A stretch of 64,000 nucleotides of DNA, taken from Peromyscus leucopus. Its lineage: Eukaryota; Chordata; Mammalia; Rodentia; Cricetidae. The position numbers and the translations under genes were made by a program. Numbering within the stretch: the first letter of the stretch is position 1; the number at the start of each line of letters is the position of its first letter. Positions 45,718-56,335 of this stretch are shown here, in pieces. The notes beneath the pieces were generated by a model. It saw nothing but the letters and a program-made list of their open reading frames with translations. It searched no databases and had not been told where the DNA came from. The DNA lies in NCBI RefSeq assembly GCF_004664715.2, contig NC_051072.1:45678142-45742141 (forward strand), read 5' to 3'.

Positions 45718-45740
45718 TGCGCGCGCGCGCGCACGCGCAC
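45669..45740. repeat. (GT)n(GC)n tract, 72 bp alternating purine-pyrimidine
   Basis: About 22 GT units pass into GC units with CAC/GTG interruptions that preserve alternation, so the whole 72 bp is Z-DNA compatible. Val/Cys-rich and Ala/Arg-rich open frames are artefacts. Confidence 0.95.
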
Positions 45741-45764
45741 CAGTGGATTGAACCTACAACTAAA

Positions 45765-46085
45765 GTGGCAATTAATGAGGCAATTCCACGTAGTTTATCT
45801 GGTAGTTAAAAGAGGTTTATTTTGGGGTGACTTACAACCAGTAGGAGTCAGGTACAGGATGCGGGAGAGGTGAGGTGCAGTCCAACATGGTTCTCTGGAA
45901 AGCTCTGACTTGGTCTGCACTCCAGCATCCAGGATCATGAGGAGCCAAGAGAGGGCCAGCATATACGCATCCTAGGTCTTAAGGGTCCAAAGAGGCCACA
46001 CCCCAGCCAGGTCATAGGCAGGTATAGCAGTTACCTGCTGCCTCACTAGGGGCAGTGCTTCAAGGTCAAAGCTGGAACAGCTACC
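45765..46085 (-). mobile_element. Possible LTR element, antisense (family unknown)
   Basis: The stretch contains antisense AATAAA context ('gaggtttattttggggtgac') and moderately GC-rich text with 'ggccacaccccagccaggtc', features common in rodent LTRs. I cannot name the family and the ends are approximate. Confidence 0.35.
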
Positions 46086-46188
46086 CACTACGTAGGACCT
46101 CTCAAATACTAAGAAACAATCTACTCCAGAACTGTAATCTGGAGCTCTCAGTCATCCCCACATCACCTTCTCTCTTTGTTGTTGCTGA

Positions 46189-46339
46189 TTTTTTTTTTTT
46201 TTTTTTTGAGACAGGGTTTCTCTGTTTAATGGTCCTAGAACTCACTCTGTAGACCAGGGTAGCCTCGAACTCACTGATATCTGCCTGCCTCTGCCTCCCA
46301 AGTGCTTAGATTAAAGGTGTGTGCCACCACCACCTGGCT
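46189..46339 (-). mobile_element. B1 SINE, antisense
   Basis: T19 tail, 'gagacagggtttctctgttt', 'ctgtagaccagggtagcctc', 'cctcccaagtgcttagatta' and 'gtgccaccaccacctggct' give a full-length, moderately diverged antisense B1. Confidence 0.93.
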
Positions 46340-46351
46340 GACATTTTATTT

Positions 46352-46472
46352 TGTAAGAGGACCTCACTAAGTTGCTCTGTAGCCTAGGCAGGCTTTGAAC
46401 CTTTGAACCTTATTCCTTTCTGTTCCAGTCTCCCAAGTAGCTGGGATTACAGGCCTATGCTGCCATGCCCAT
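46352..46472 (-). mobile_element. Second, older B1/B4-like SINE, antisense
   Basis: 'gaggacctcactaagttgct', 'ctgtagcctaggcaggcttt', 'agtctcccaagtagctggga' and 'tgctgccatgcccatgct' follow directly after the B1 at 46189-46339 in the same orientation. Confidence 0.7.
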
Positions 46473-47735
46473 GCTCAAACTGTATGGCAGATTGCTACTG
46501 GAAGTCAAGCCTTTTTCCTGGAGGGAGGCTAGAAGATGCAAGGACAATCAGAATATCCTTGCAGTGTTGAGGAAGGGAATGAATATATTAATGTGGAAAT
46601 CAATCTTTTTGCAAATCAAGTGACTTTTAAAAATAAAGTTAAAGGTGACTCTGACAAGTTTGTCAACAAATACTAATGAAAATGTAAAATTTTACTTAAT
46701 CACGGTAATTGGAGGGGCAGAAATGGAAGGAGCACAAAGCATTAAATACTAGTTATATAATAAGTTTTTTGCCTATTTATATGAGTAAGGTTTTTTAATA
46801 CCAAAAAAAAAAAAAAAAAAAAGAATAGGATTACTGTGGGAACATTCCTCATTCTAGTAGTAAAAACACTATCATGGATAGTTGAGCCAATTAGAGAAAA
46901 AAAATAACATCCTTATTTAGCACGTTGAAAAAAATATACATTGCCAGAAAATTATGTTCATACTTGAAGTTTTGATTATTCCAAGGTCTGCTAAGTTGCA
47001 CTGTATAAAGTTGTAGTGATACAGCTCCTGGTTTGCAACACTTAGATCCATTTGACCAGAGGAAATAAAATTAATTTTCTAACTTTTTTTGTCACAGAGA
47101 AACCTGATAGCAGCATGTTCAACAAAACCTCAAAGCATAAAATTATTGCATCAGGGTAAAAGTCTGTGGTAGAAATCATTTGAGAGGAAACTAAAAGTAT
47201 GAGAGCGGAAGAAAAGTTTTTTTCATGTGTTTTTAAATATGGATCATAGGTATGAAGTCACTGGTGATATTTAAATAACAATAGGCATGTTTAAAGACTC
47301 AAGTAGAAGCATTTCCTCTTAAAATATCAGTATGTGCATGATGACTGAAACCACATTCCACATCACTGTTGACACCTAAGATGAGCAGTGCTGGATATTA
47401 GACCAGAACTTCATTAGGGCGCAGCTGGCATTCACAATTCTTTGGGTGAGGGTGAGGCACACACCTTCCGTAGACCAGCCTTTGGGGCTTTCTCATGTCA
47501 TCTCTTTTTCTGTTTTGGGCCATCACCTTGATGTCATTAATGAGTGCAGGAGAGTAGCATGATCAGAACTCAGGTCACCTTTATTGGTTGTATTGTATTT
47601 TGAGGCAATGCAAAATGGTCCAGTTCTCAGTCAGTGAACAGTTGGTTCTTAGTGTAGTTAAAGGGATGTCACAAATGAAGAGGACAGCATTGTCCCTCTG
47701 GGAAAGCCACCTGCAGGCCGTTCCCTGACAGGAGC
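46473..47735. other. No gene or clear repeat seen
   Basis: AT-rich unique DNA with an A20 run at 46803-46822 and no SINE body attached. No coding pattern. Confidence 0.45.
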
Positions 47736-47877
47736 GCTAACTCTGAGCCAAGCAGAGGTTTCCAGAGCTCACTGGGCTTCTGAAGAGAAGGGATCTTCCT
47801 GGATGAGCTAACTCTGAGCCAAGCAGAGGTTTCCAGAGCTCACTGGGCCCCTGAAGAGAAGGGATCTTCCTGGATGA
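47736..47877. repeat. 71-bp tandem duplication
   Basis: Two copies, 47736-47806 and 47807-47877, each starting 'gctaactctgagccaagcag' and ending 'cttcctggatga', differ at two adjacent bases only ('gggcttctg' versus 'gggcccctg'). The sequence is not a recognised transposon. Confidence 0.97.
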
Positions 47878-48032
47878 GCTTGGACTGGACTCGGAAGGCT
47901 TATGCTGTTGTGGACAATACAGCCAGGCACTAGATGTCTTCCCTGTGTCCTGGGTTTAGAAGCTTGAGAGAAAGAATTCACCTCTGTACAGATGATTGAC
48001 ACTCGATGGAAAGCTGCTTCCTATACTTTGGG

Positions 48033-48035
<3 letters not shown>

Positions 48036-48063
<28 letters not shown>

Positions 48064-48078
48064 TGTGTGTGTGTGTTG
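48036..48078. repeat. (GT)n microsatellite, interrupted once
   Basis: GT units with one TTG interruption near 48063. Confidence 0.95.
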
Positions 48079-49087
48079 CTTCCTTCTATAGTTGTTCAAA
48101 TGTTTCTCTAAATGATTTTCTTACTCGGCCAAGGACAAAGTGGATATTTTAATATCTCATAGAAAGGAAAGGCTCCTTTGGTTGTTTTTATTCTTTTCTA
48201 GCGAGTTGGGAGTGAGTAGCATATCTGATGTATTAATTTTGACACATGCTTACACCCACTGCAGCCTTAGCTGGATAGTCTCCTGGGATGACAGAAGCAT
48301 AGAGCTAAATTTCCCAAGTTGGAAAGCAGCCTTCAGAAACGAATTTCTCTCTCCACTCTGAGTGACTGCGCTGTGCTCTCCCTGGGGAGGTTGTGAGGCA
48401 TTTAATAGATCTCCCCAGAGCTCCAGTCTGACGTGTCCCCCTGCCTGGGCCTCCGTGTAATACTGTAGAGGCTGATAATTTCTGTCGTGTTCGTGTTTAT
48501 GAAATGTTCCTAGATGCTTCCCTTCTTCTGCTACGATTTGAACCATCCTCACGTTTTCCTGTGTCCGTCACTCCCTGTTGAGTAGGGTGCTGCTTAATTG
48601 CCTGAGGGAAGTCAGGAAGCCATGAGACTGTGTGTACAGGCTTGGTTCCCACCACCTCCCCACAGCTGTTCACCTCCTCTGTCCCGAGCCCTTCCTGGGA
48701 CACAAGGAACCGCATTTCAGCTGGGGCAGTGCTTTGTTGCTCTTGGCCATTGCACAGTAAGTAGCTCACATCCTGGATGGCTTTTCCAAGTCCTTTCGGA
48801 GACTCGTGTCAGAATCTGTGGGTTTATGTGGTGTGAGAAACACACAGGGTGCATGCATTTAAAAATCAGAACACCTGGGGAGGAAGCTGTAGAAAGAAAG
48901 GGGGCACAATTTGAGGGATCAGTTTTTAAAAACCCTGCCTGGAGCTTGCCTCTAAGTTCCCATTATTATATTCCTGTGTTCACATAGTTTTCGAGGTCAC
49001 TACCAAGGTCATTAAAACTGGTTCCTGTTCTCTCATCCATCCGCTGCATTTTGCTAGTTGATTGTTCTTCCTCCCAATTATATTTTC
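48079..49087. other. No gene seen; repeat-poor
   Basis: A 129-codon open frame (48598-48987) and overlapping frames on the other strand exist, but composition and lack of motif or splice context argue for chance. Moderately GC-rich unique DNA. Confidence 0.45.
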
Positions 49088-49199
49088 CTTATAAAAACGA
49101 GGTCTCACTAGATCACCCAGCCTGGCCTTTAACTTGGGATCCCTCTTCCTCAGCCTCAGCATGTTGGCTTAACAGACATGTGCCACCACGTCTGGCCTC
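49088..49199 (-). mobile_element. Degenerate B1/B4 SINE, antisense
   Basis: 'gaggtctcactagatcaccc', 'agcctggcctttaacttggg', 'cttcctcagcctcagcatgt' and 'catgtgccaccacgtctggc' keep the antisense order. Confidence 0.7.
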
Positions 49200-49574
49200 A
49201 TAGTAGTGGCCTTTTTAGTTAAGGTTCTTTTAGTGTTTACTGAGTCTGAGCCCCCATTAGGGCCTGAGACCAGTTCAGGTGCATAGTTAATGCTGAGGCA
49301 AAAGAGTTAGATTGACTTAGTGTGAGGAGGGGGCTCTGTCGTGACTGCTCACTCTGGCATGGCTATATGGCACTATCATGGCTACTCTGTCTTCTAGTGA
49401 ATGCTTCTCTGAGAAAGGACCTAAGGACTTGACAGACTACATGCAAGCTATCTCTTCCAGAGTTGTTCAGTGTTTGGAAATAATAACATGAATTGTTTTG
49501 CAAAATATTTGACTGTGGGATTTTGGCTAGTTCTAAATCTTGTCAAATTTGTCTGGATATGCCATTCCTGGTGT

Positions 49575-49990
49575 TTCAGTTTCATTTATGTGGCTGTTAC
49601 AACATACCCTTGCAGAATGTGTCTTAGGGAGGAAAGAAGTCATCTGACTTACAATTCCAGGTGTAGTCCATCATAGGAAGGATGTCACAGTGCCAGGAGC
49701 TGAAGAAACCAATCGCATTCATAGTCAGAAGCGGAAGGAAATGAATATGTTTATGCTTGCTTGCTTGTGCTCAGGTGGGTTTTTCCACTCTCACATAGTT
49801 CAAGACCCTCTGCCTAAGTAATGGCGACACCCACAGTGGCCTGAGTCTTCCCACTTCAACCCACTGCATTAAGACAACCGTCCACAGACATGTCCCTAGG
49901 CCAACCCAGTGTAGATAATTCTTCATTCAGACCGCCTTCCCAGGTGGTTCTAGGTTGTGTGAAGTTGACAGTGCTCACCATCATAATTGG
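49575..49990 (-). mobile_element. MaLR-like or rodent LTR, antisense
   Basis: 'tttatgtggctgttacaaca', 'cttacaattccaggtgtagt', 'ccatcataggaaggatgtca', 'ccgtccacagacatgtccct' and 'gttgtgtgaagttgacagtg' fit the antisense of rodent LTR-type repeats. The exact family is not resolved. Confidence 0.55.
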
Positions 49991-50092
49991 TCTTCCTCAA
50001 CGGTACTCCGTATCTGAGATCTTGTTTCTTCTTTGTTACACTCTGTGCTTTATAGTGTCTCTTCTGTGCTTCTTGCTTGACTTCCAGTCCTG

Positions 50093-50107
50093 TTTTTTTT
50101 TTTTTTT
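50093..50107. repeat. T15 homopolymer
   Basis: Fifteen T residues following a unique stretch. It accounts for the Phe/Lys-rich open frames here. Confidence 0.9.
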
Positions 50108-50334
50108 CAGTGCTTCTTTGGATTTCAAAATAATAACCTGGCATGAGGTATGTATGCAATAGTGTCTGCATGTGCTTATCTGCCTTTTGCTGGGTATCAC
50201 CAGTGGAGTTACAGTAGCCAATGCTGGAGGGGAAGCAAGAGGCTTTTCAAATGTAGAATAGTTGGGTGGGTAATGGAAGTGAGCTGCTGCTGGTGACAGT
50301 ATTCTTGGGAGATATAAACAGATGGACTCACTCC

Positions 50335-50840
50335 AAATAGGGAACCAACGACAGACCAAAGGACAGATACAAGTCCCAACAAAAGTCCAACTTGGTGAAC
50401 AATAATTTTTATTAGGATTACTTGCAGCTATATGGGTGAGTAGTTCTGTACAAGGGCAGAAAGGACTTAGACACCTGCACCCCCAAAGATCACCCCAGCA
50501 TGGGTGACAGCTCATAAAAGCTGGGAACCTGGAGCTCACATCACAGTCTTCAGGCACATGGCAGGTTGGAGAGTGTCCCTTTCTGGAGGCTCAGCTTGTC
50601 TGAGAGTCTTCTTCAAGGGAGCTCTGCTGCTCTCTCCTTCTAGGCAACTGGGCTTGTCTGCAAGTCTTCTTTGCAGGTTGGCTGGTCTGAGAGTGAGTCT
50701 CAGCAGTCACTAATGAGATATTCTTGCAGAGGGAGGTGCCTAGTGAATCTGGTCAGTTTCAGGAACTTCCTGAAGCTATTCTGAGTTGTTGATTTCCTTT
50801 CTTAATGAGCCTCTTCCCTGTAGGATGTGGTATTTCAGCC
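50335..50840 (-). mobile_element. Rodent interspersed repeat (LTR-like), copy 1
   Basis: Contains 'aaagtccaacttggtgaaca', 'caccccagcatgggtgacag', 'ctcataaaagctgggaacct' and 'ttcaggaacttcctgaagct'. I recognise this text as a repeat common in muroid genomes but cannot name the family. A second copy in the same orientation lies at 56835-57195. The 173-codon minus-strand frame overlapping it is not a gene. The strand is inferred from AATAAA-like context and is uncertain. Confidence 0.55.
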
Positions 50841-51059
50841 TATGCAATAGCTGCATTTATTGGGGAATTACTTCCCTTTAGAAAGCTATGGTTTACACTG
50901 TGGTCTTGCCTTGTATAGGGATAACCATCTCCAGAAAGTACTGCCTTGGACATTTCCTTCTGCTTGGCATTTCTCAAACCTGAAGAGTCCTAAAGAACTG
51001 AAAGTTAATCTTGGTTGCCTATTTGTTTGTATTGGGAAGCCCCAAGCAGATTAAAGGTT

Positions 51060-51310
51060 ATTAAAGTGAGAGTGTTTCCACAGAAAATTAACTAATGGGA
51101 AAGACCCACCCTGATGTAGATGGTGCCATCCAATAGGCTAGGGACTGAGGTGAAATCAAAAGGGAAGAAGAAAGAAGCCTTAGGGCACAGGACTTCTCTT
51201 CCTGCTTTCTAATTATGTCTTGCTCCTTATACCTTTCCCACATAAGCTGAAACCTCTGAGACCATAGGACAGAATAAATCTTTATTCTGTTAAGCCATTT
51301 TGCCTAGGCA
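51060..51310 (+). mobile_element. Probable LTR-type repeat, 3' portion, sense
   Basis: 'gggaaagacccaccctgatg', 'gtgccatccaataggctagg', 'cacataagctgaaacctctg' and 'agaataaatctttattctgt' (AATAAA at 51273, inside a small perfect palindrome) resemble the end of rodent LTR repeats. Family not resolved. Confidence 0.45.
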
Positions 51311-51317
51311 TTTTACC

Positions 51318-51326
51318 AAAAAAACA

Positions 51327-51358
<32 letters not shown>

Positions 51359-51368
51359 AACCCAAAAC
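51318..51368. repeat. (AAAAC)n A-rich simple repeat
   Basis: A7C and A4C units for about 50 bp, immediately downstream of the sense LTR-like repeat at 51060-51310. Confidence 0.9.
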
Positions 51369-51964
51369 CATTACACACCAGGGACTTAGCTAACACTTTT
51401 TGGAGACCACTAATTTATTTCCAGTGAGCCCTCAGTGAGTAGGGAAGCATGGGAAAATAAAGCTGGGTTGTGGGAAAGCTTTAAAGTTGCCATTTCTTTT
51501 CTGAGCTGAAGATTTCCTAATTTTTAAACTGTCAGCTAATGTGGATGCTAAGAACAAATGTGCAATATTCCCCCCAGAAAACTGTTTACAAAATGAAATA
51601 AAATATTATTGCCTCACTGTTCAGTCTTTGTATGGGGTATTATTTTCTTGACCCTATTGAAATTGGAGCAAACACCAACATACGCATTATAGTTAAAATT
51701 CAGTCAGACTAGAATTTTCTTCTTAAAGCTTTTGGTGCTATATTTCAGAAAGATTTATAATCGACTTGCCTTGAATTAACACTCCAGAATTTTCATGAGT
51801 AGTCATGATCATTATGCCATCATCTGCCTTGAGAACTGAAGTCACTATTTCTAGAGGGCTAAATATCCGTAGTAGGAGCAAATAATCTTGTTTGAATATA
51901 ACCATAGTTATAAGGCAACAGCTAACATTAATGGGCACTTTGAAATTATCTTTTACACTTCTTT
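51369..51964. other. No gene or clear repeat seen
   Basis: AT-rich unique sequence. Confidence 0.45.
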
Positions 51965-52135
51965 GCTTACATCATGCATGTTTGTGTGTGGAGGGGCTGG
52001 ACATATGTCACAGGACAGCATACAGGTATCAGGTATCAGTTCTTTTCCTTCACCCTATGAGCTGCACGGACTGAACTCAGTCGTCAGGCTTGGTGGGAAG
52101 GGCCTTTACTCGCCTGCTCCAGTGAGCTCCTTTTC
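51965..52135 (-). mobile_element. B3-like SINE, antisense
   Basis: 'tgtgtggaggggctggacat', 'ctatgagctgcacggactga', 'actcagtcgtcaggcttggt' and 'gggaagggcctttactcgcc' follow the antisense of B3 (usual 'tcaggcttggcggcaagcgc'). Confidence 0.7.
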
Positions 52136-52277
52136 TGTGTTTCTGCAGTGCTAGGTCTTGGAGAAATAGGATCTCAGATGTTGTTAAGTAATCAACATGG
52201 ATTAGTGTGAATTTGTCAAATTTTTTTTTATCAATAATGATTAACTTTTATTTCAAATGCAACTTTGACGTCTCTGT

Positions 52278-52307
52278 GATTACTGCATATGATTACTGCA
52301 TATGATT
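52278..52307. repeat. 13-bp direct repeat, 2.3 copies
   Basis: 'gattactgcatat' occurs at 52278-52290 and 52291-52303, followed by GATT. Confidence 0.95.
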
Positions 52308-52444
52308 TGGCAGTTCTAGTATTTTTTATTTCCACTTATACATATGATGGATTCTTATTTCTTGTACTCTCTTTTCAAGTTGAGATATTACAATTATCCT
52401 GAGTTATACCAAGTGAAATGACAAATTCCTTGAGTTTTCTATAC

Positions 52445-52700
52445 TTTGTAAAATTTTAAAAATATTTATTGTTTGAGAATTTCATATATATGTGTAATGT
52501 TTTGATCAGTCTACCCCCACCCCCTCTCCTCCAAATTCTATTACCCCCGCCCACCCACTCTCAATTTCATGGACCCTTTTTTACGGCTGCTGAGTTCACT
52601 TAGTGCTACCAATGTATGCATGCAGTAGGGTTACCTGCTGGAATGTGGGCAGCCTATCAGGGGCTACACCGCTTAAGAAAAACCTGACTCCTCCTCTCAA
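52445..52700 (-). mobile_element. L1 (Lx-type) 3' end, antisense
   Basis: 'aaatatttattgtttgagaa', 'tttcatatatatgtgtaatg', 'ttttgatcagtctaccccca', 'ttcacttagtgctaccaatg' and 'gaatgtgggcagcctatcag' are the antisense of an L1 3' terminus. The element's 3' end lies at the left edge. Confidence 0.75.
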
Positions 52701-53253
52701 ATTTTCAATAACATAATAATTGTTCATTTTGAGATATCAGGACTTGTTTAGGCAGCCATAATACTGAGATTTCGTGGGTGGCTTCACTGTCCTAAAGAAT
52801 GTCATTGACAGCATTGCATTTATTGTTAACATTGTAGTTACTTAAATATTCAGATCCTACCTGAGTCACTTTTGATAATTTATATTTTCTCATGACTCAT
52901 CTCTCTTCTGAGACTTTCTGTGACTTTTTGATGACCGTCTGTGTGACTTTGTATGTATCCCTTTGTCCACATGTTAAGTCTCTTTTGTTTCACTGACTCT
53001 GTTCATTTTCTTATTTCTGGCATTGTGAAATTCTTTTTTCTCTCTTTAATGAGCTTTGCAAGAGATTTGCGTAGTTTATTGATCTTTCCCAGGAACAGCT
53101 GTTCTCCTGTTTATAGTCTAAGCCTTAAATTTCTTTTATCTTTTTTAATGATTCTTTCACTTCTCTTAAGTTTATTTGGCAGTGGTTCTTTTCTTCAGTC
53201 TGTTAAGGAGAATAATTTAACTTTTTCTTATTTAGTAATTTTAAGGTGACTAA
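52701..53253. other. No gene or clear repeat seen
   Basis: A 98-codon open frame (52953-53249) rich in Ser, Phe and Leu lies in T-rich DNA and looks like chance. Confidence 0.45.
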
Positions 53254-53640
53254 AAAATACTTTATTTACCTTTGTGTATGTGTATGCATCCTTGTGTATG
53301 TGTGTGTGTGTGTGTGTATGTGCATCTCTGTGTGTATGTATGTGTTCATCTGTGTATATGTATGTGTGTGCATCTGTGTATGTGTGTGTGCATCTGTGTA
53401 TGTGTAGGGGGGAATGTGTGGAGGTCAGAGGTCAAACTCAGGTGTGGTTTCTAAGGAGCAGTATGGAAGCTCACGAAGTAGGTGAGGCTGGCTGGCCAGC
53501 AAACCCCAGGGTCCAGCTAGTTTCATCTTCCTAGCATTGGGATTATAAGCCTACACCACTATGATTTCTTTATGTAGCTTCTGGGCATCACACTGAAACC
53601 CTCATGCTCATGGAGCAAACAGTTACTGACTGAGGCATCT
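53254..53640 (-). mobile_element. Rodent GT-led SINE-like repeat, antisense (class uncertain)
   Basis: A GT/ATGT-rich leader (53264-53408), then 'tgtgtggaggtcagaggtca', 'gaggctggctggccagcaaa', 'ccccagggtccagctagttt' and 'gactgaggcatctcctctct'. Same layout as 43195-43555 and 57768-58095. Cys/Val/Met-rich open frames over the leader are artefacts. Confidence 0.55.
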
Positions 53641-53654
53641 CCTCTCTGCTCCTT

Positions 53655-54375
53655 ATTTACCCCTTTCCATTTTATTATCATTTATTGATTATACAAACTG
53701 ATGGGTTGCATTATGACACTTCAAACATGTCTACAATATACTTTGATCATCTACATCCTCTATTATCAATTTCTGCCCCCTCATTCTCCTTCCTCTACCT
53801 TCAAAATCTACTTACATTTTCATATATTATCTCCATTGTTTTCTTTTTTCTTTAATTGTTATTGTTTTATATATATATATATAATGTATATAATGCATAT
53901 ATATACACACACAACCTGCTAACCCCATTTAATGTTGCTCTTATGTCTATGATTTTAGGGCTCACCATTTGGTATTGGATAACTAAATATGGGGCTCATC
54001 CCCGGGGAAGATCAATTCTTCCTCCCTCAGCAATCATTAATTTCCGAAAGCTCTTCATCTGGGAGTGGGGCCTTGTGAGATCCACCCCCGACTCGCACCA
54101 GCATCTCAACTGGTATTGTCATTGTTCAGGGTCTTGTTTAGGCAGCCATTTTGTTTGTATCTCATAGCCGCAGCTTCCCTGTCCTGTATAGAAGACAGCA
54201 TCTCACAGCAGAGCCTGTGATCTTCTAGCCCTTCTTTCTGTGATGGTCCAGCCACCTTTCTGTGATGGTCCCTAAGACTCAGCTGCAGGGATTGTGTTGT
54301 AGATGTATCCACCGGGGCTGGCCACTCCCCTGGCAGTTATTCTCTGCATTGTGACCAGATTTGACTTCCTATTAC
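53655..54375 (-). mobile_element. L1 (Lx-type) 3' UTR, antisense
   Basis: 'ttattgattatacaaactga', 'cttcaaacatgtctacaata', a TA/CA tract (53864-53913), 'acaacctgctaaccccattt', 'gggctcatccccggggaaga', 'tctttctgtgatggtcc' (present twice, 20 bp apart) and 'ccctggcagttattctctgc'. The element's 3' end is at the left. Confidence 0.75.
53864..53913. repeat. (TA)n/(CA)n tract inside L1 UTR
   Basis: TA units, an ATAATG interruption, then CA units, at the place where the other antisense Lx copies carry GT/GC or CA tracts. Confidence 0.85.
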
Positions 54376-54377
54376 GA

Positions 54378-54576
54378 CAGTGCTTCTCAACCTTCCTAAT
54401 GGGACTCTTTAATTCAGTCCCTCCTCTTGTGGTGACTCCCAACCATAAAATTACTTTCCTTGCTACTTCATAACTGTAATTTTGCTACTGTTATGAATCA
54501 TAAATATCTGTATTTTCTGATGGTCCTTGTTGACCCCAGTGAAAGGGTTGTGCCCCCGCCTCAAGGGGTCTTTCAA
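54378..54576 (+). mobile_element. URR1-like hAT DNA transposon, right end missing
   Basis: It starts with the terminal inverted repeat 'cagtgcttctcaaccttcct' and continues 'gtggtgactcccaaccataa', 'gctacttcataactgtaatt', 'ttgctactgttatgaatcat' and 'gtgaaagggttgtgcccccg'. It lacks the usual 'gttgagaaccactg' right end. Non-autonomous, no transposase. Confidence 0.85.
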
Positions 54577-54689
54577 GTCCAGACTTTTAGTCTTCCATCC
54601 TCCTTCTCTATAGAGACTATTTTAGCAGACCTGTGCCAACCTGCCTCCAGTGCCAAGAAAGACAGTTAGTTCTCAGATAAAATTTTACA

Positions 54690-55205
54690 TGGCATAGTTG
54701 GTGTTGGCCCTTTTTTCCTGTGTGGCTTTCCCTCAGTCTCTGGAAATCTCAGACTCCTGGTGTCTTATTCCCACCTTCCTTTCCTCCTTGATCTCAAAAT
54801 GCTGGAGAGGTCTGGCGTATAGTGTTGTATATCTCCACCCCATCCTTGTGATCTCATCTAGTACAATGGTCATACCTACTGACTCCTGCACTTCAAGTTT
54901 GTATCTTTAGCCTTGACCTGTCCAAGACTCCAGACAACTCTATACAACTATTTACGCAATAGTTTTTGCTTGAATGCCTCAGAGGTACCTCCAACTTGGA
55001 GTATCCCGATCTGAACTTCCTACTCATCGCCCAGTGCTGTCCCACTGGTCTCTTCTAGCCCAGTGGCAGCTGCTTCCTTTGTCCAGTTTCTCAGACAATG
55101 TTGAAATACTCGCTGGCTGTTCTTTTATATTTCAGATCCAAGCCATTACACAATTCTCTTGTTTCTTTACCCACAAATACAGCCAGAATCTGGTGACTAC
55201 TACTG
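54690..55205 (+). mobile_element. Possible ancient LINE 3' region
   Basis: C/T-rich text with 'gtacctccaacttggagtat', 'cccgatctgaacttcctact' and 'ccagaatctggtgactacta' is similar in style to old mammalian LINE 3' regions. High divergence, tentative. Confidence 0.35.
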
Positions 55206-55234
55206 CTATGGTTTAAATCACAACTACCTTTTGG

Positions 55235-55470
55235 GGAAAGTATAGCTTGAGTATTAACATATGGGAGAATTAATGAAGAAAGGCTCCAGCCTATTGGATG
55301 GTGCTCCCTATCAAGGTGAGTCTTTCTTTATTGGCTTTCCATATGTTAACATTCCCTGAAAAAGCTGCACATCCAAAAGGACACATCCAGAAGTGTACTT
55401 TAGTAATCCCCTAAGTGTCTCTCCATCCAGTAAAGGTCACAATCAAAACCAGAAGTATGTTGCTTTTAGA
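55235..55470 (-). mobile_element. Possible LTR-type repeat fragment
   Basis: 'gcctattggatggtgctccc', 'tatcaaggtgagtctttctt' and 'acatccaaaaggacacatcc' resemble antisense rodent LTR repeats, compare 'gatggtgccatccaataggc' at about 51120 on the plus strand. Confidence 0.35.
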
Positions 55471-55689
55471 TTTTGGAAAGCTTACATACATAACGAGATA
55501 TTTGCATAAGGAAACACGATTGTCTTAGGGGAGTCATAGCCTGTAGGTAAAGTCAAACAATGTTTTTCGTGTTCTTGGGTTTGACTGTGATCTGTCACAT
55601 AGGCCAAGGGTGGGATTTTCCACATGTGCTATGTCAGTGACTAAGAAGACAAGGCTTTTGCAGCATTTTGTGGATTGGGGGTTTTCTAA

Positions 55690-56335
55690 TTAGTCATCCT
55701 CTACTCTTGCAGTCTCTTCCCAATCCCATCACTCTCCCTCATGTTCCCACCATGGTCTGTGCTAAACAGACCTGCCTGAAGGAGCTTTTCAAAATGGCAG
55801 CCAGGTGGACTTGGTAAGCGCCAATGACCTCACACAAAACTGTTGTTTCTCAGACATGACCCATTTCACTCCTTCACTCCACTCCAGCTAGGCTTTTCCT
55901 GCTTTTTTGCTCTGCTGAGGATGTGGTGCCTTATGGATGTTTGAAGTCTCTCTTGGAAACTCTTCCCTAGACATCCAAGAGGTTCACTCCCTCAGCCACT
56001 CTGAGACGTCATTGGATGTTGTCTTCTCCTGGGCCTTACATGGACCATCTGACACACTAGCCCCCCTTCAGTACCCAGCCCCATTTGCCTCCGTCTAGGT
56101 GGCTTTTGGTTTGTGTGTTTGTATCTTCGTCTTAACTGTCTATGAAATTATAAGATTTATTAATTTGTTTATTATCTGCCTCCTTCATTAGAATGTAAAT
56201 CCCAGGGATCTCTGGGAGCAGAGATCCCTGTCTCGGTTTTGTTTTATTTTGAAGCCAATATTTGCTAAGCATGAAGACTGGTTCCAGTAGAGGGCACTCA
56301 ATGAGTACGTGTCAAATAAATGAGTGAATTAAGGC
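55690..56335 (+). mobile_element. L2 LINE 3' region, sense
   Basis: C-rich text, then 'attagaatgtaaatcccagg', 'gcagagatccctgtctcggt', 'gtagagggcactcaatgagt' and 'acgtgtcaaataaatgagtg' form the recognisable 3' end of L2, with the family's terminal repeat region close to 56335. The 5' part is more diverged. Confidence 0.65.

Noticed and set aside
48430..48530. Possible microRNA-like hairpin near 'gtgtaatactgtagaggctg'
   Set aside because: No convincing complementary arm is visible and the seed does not match a family I can assign.
48598..48987. 129-codon plus-strand open frame
   Set aside because: Composition is unbiased, overlapping frames are open on the other strand, and no family is recognised.
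50036..50557. 173-codon minus-strand open frame, the longest in the window
   Set aside because: It runs through a rodent interspersed repeat and a T15 run (giving a Lys stretch). No protein motif.
54200..54270. Short direct repeats resembling a CRISPR-like or regulatory array
   Set aside because: Only two copies of 'tttctgtgatggtcc' inside an L1 UTR. A small internal duplication explains it.
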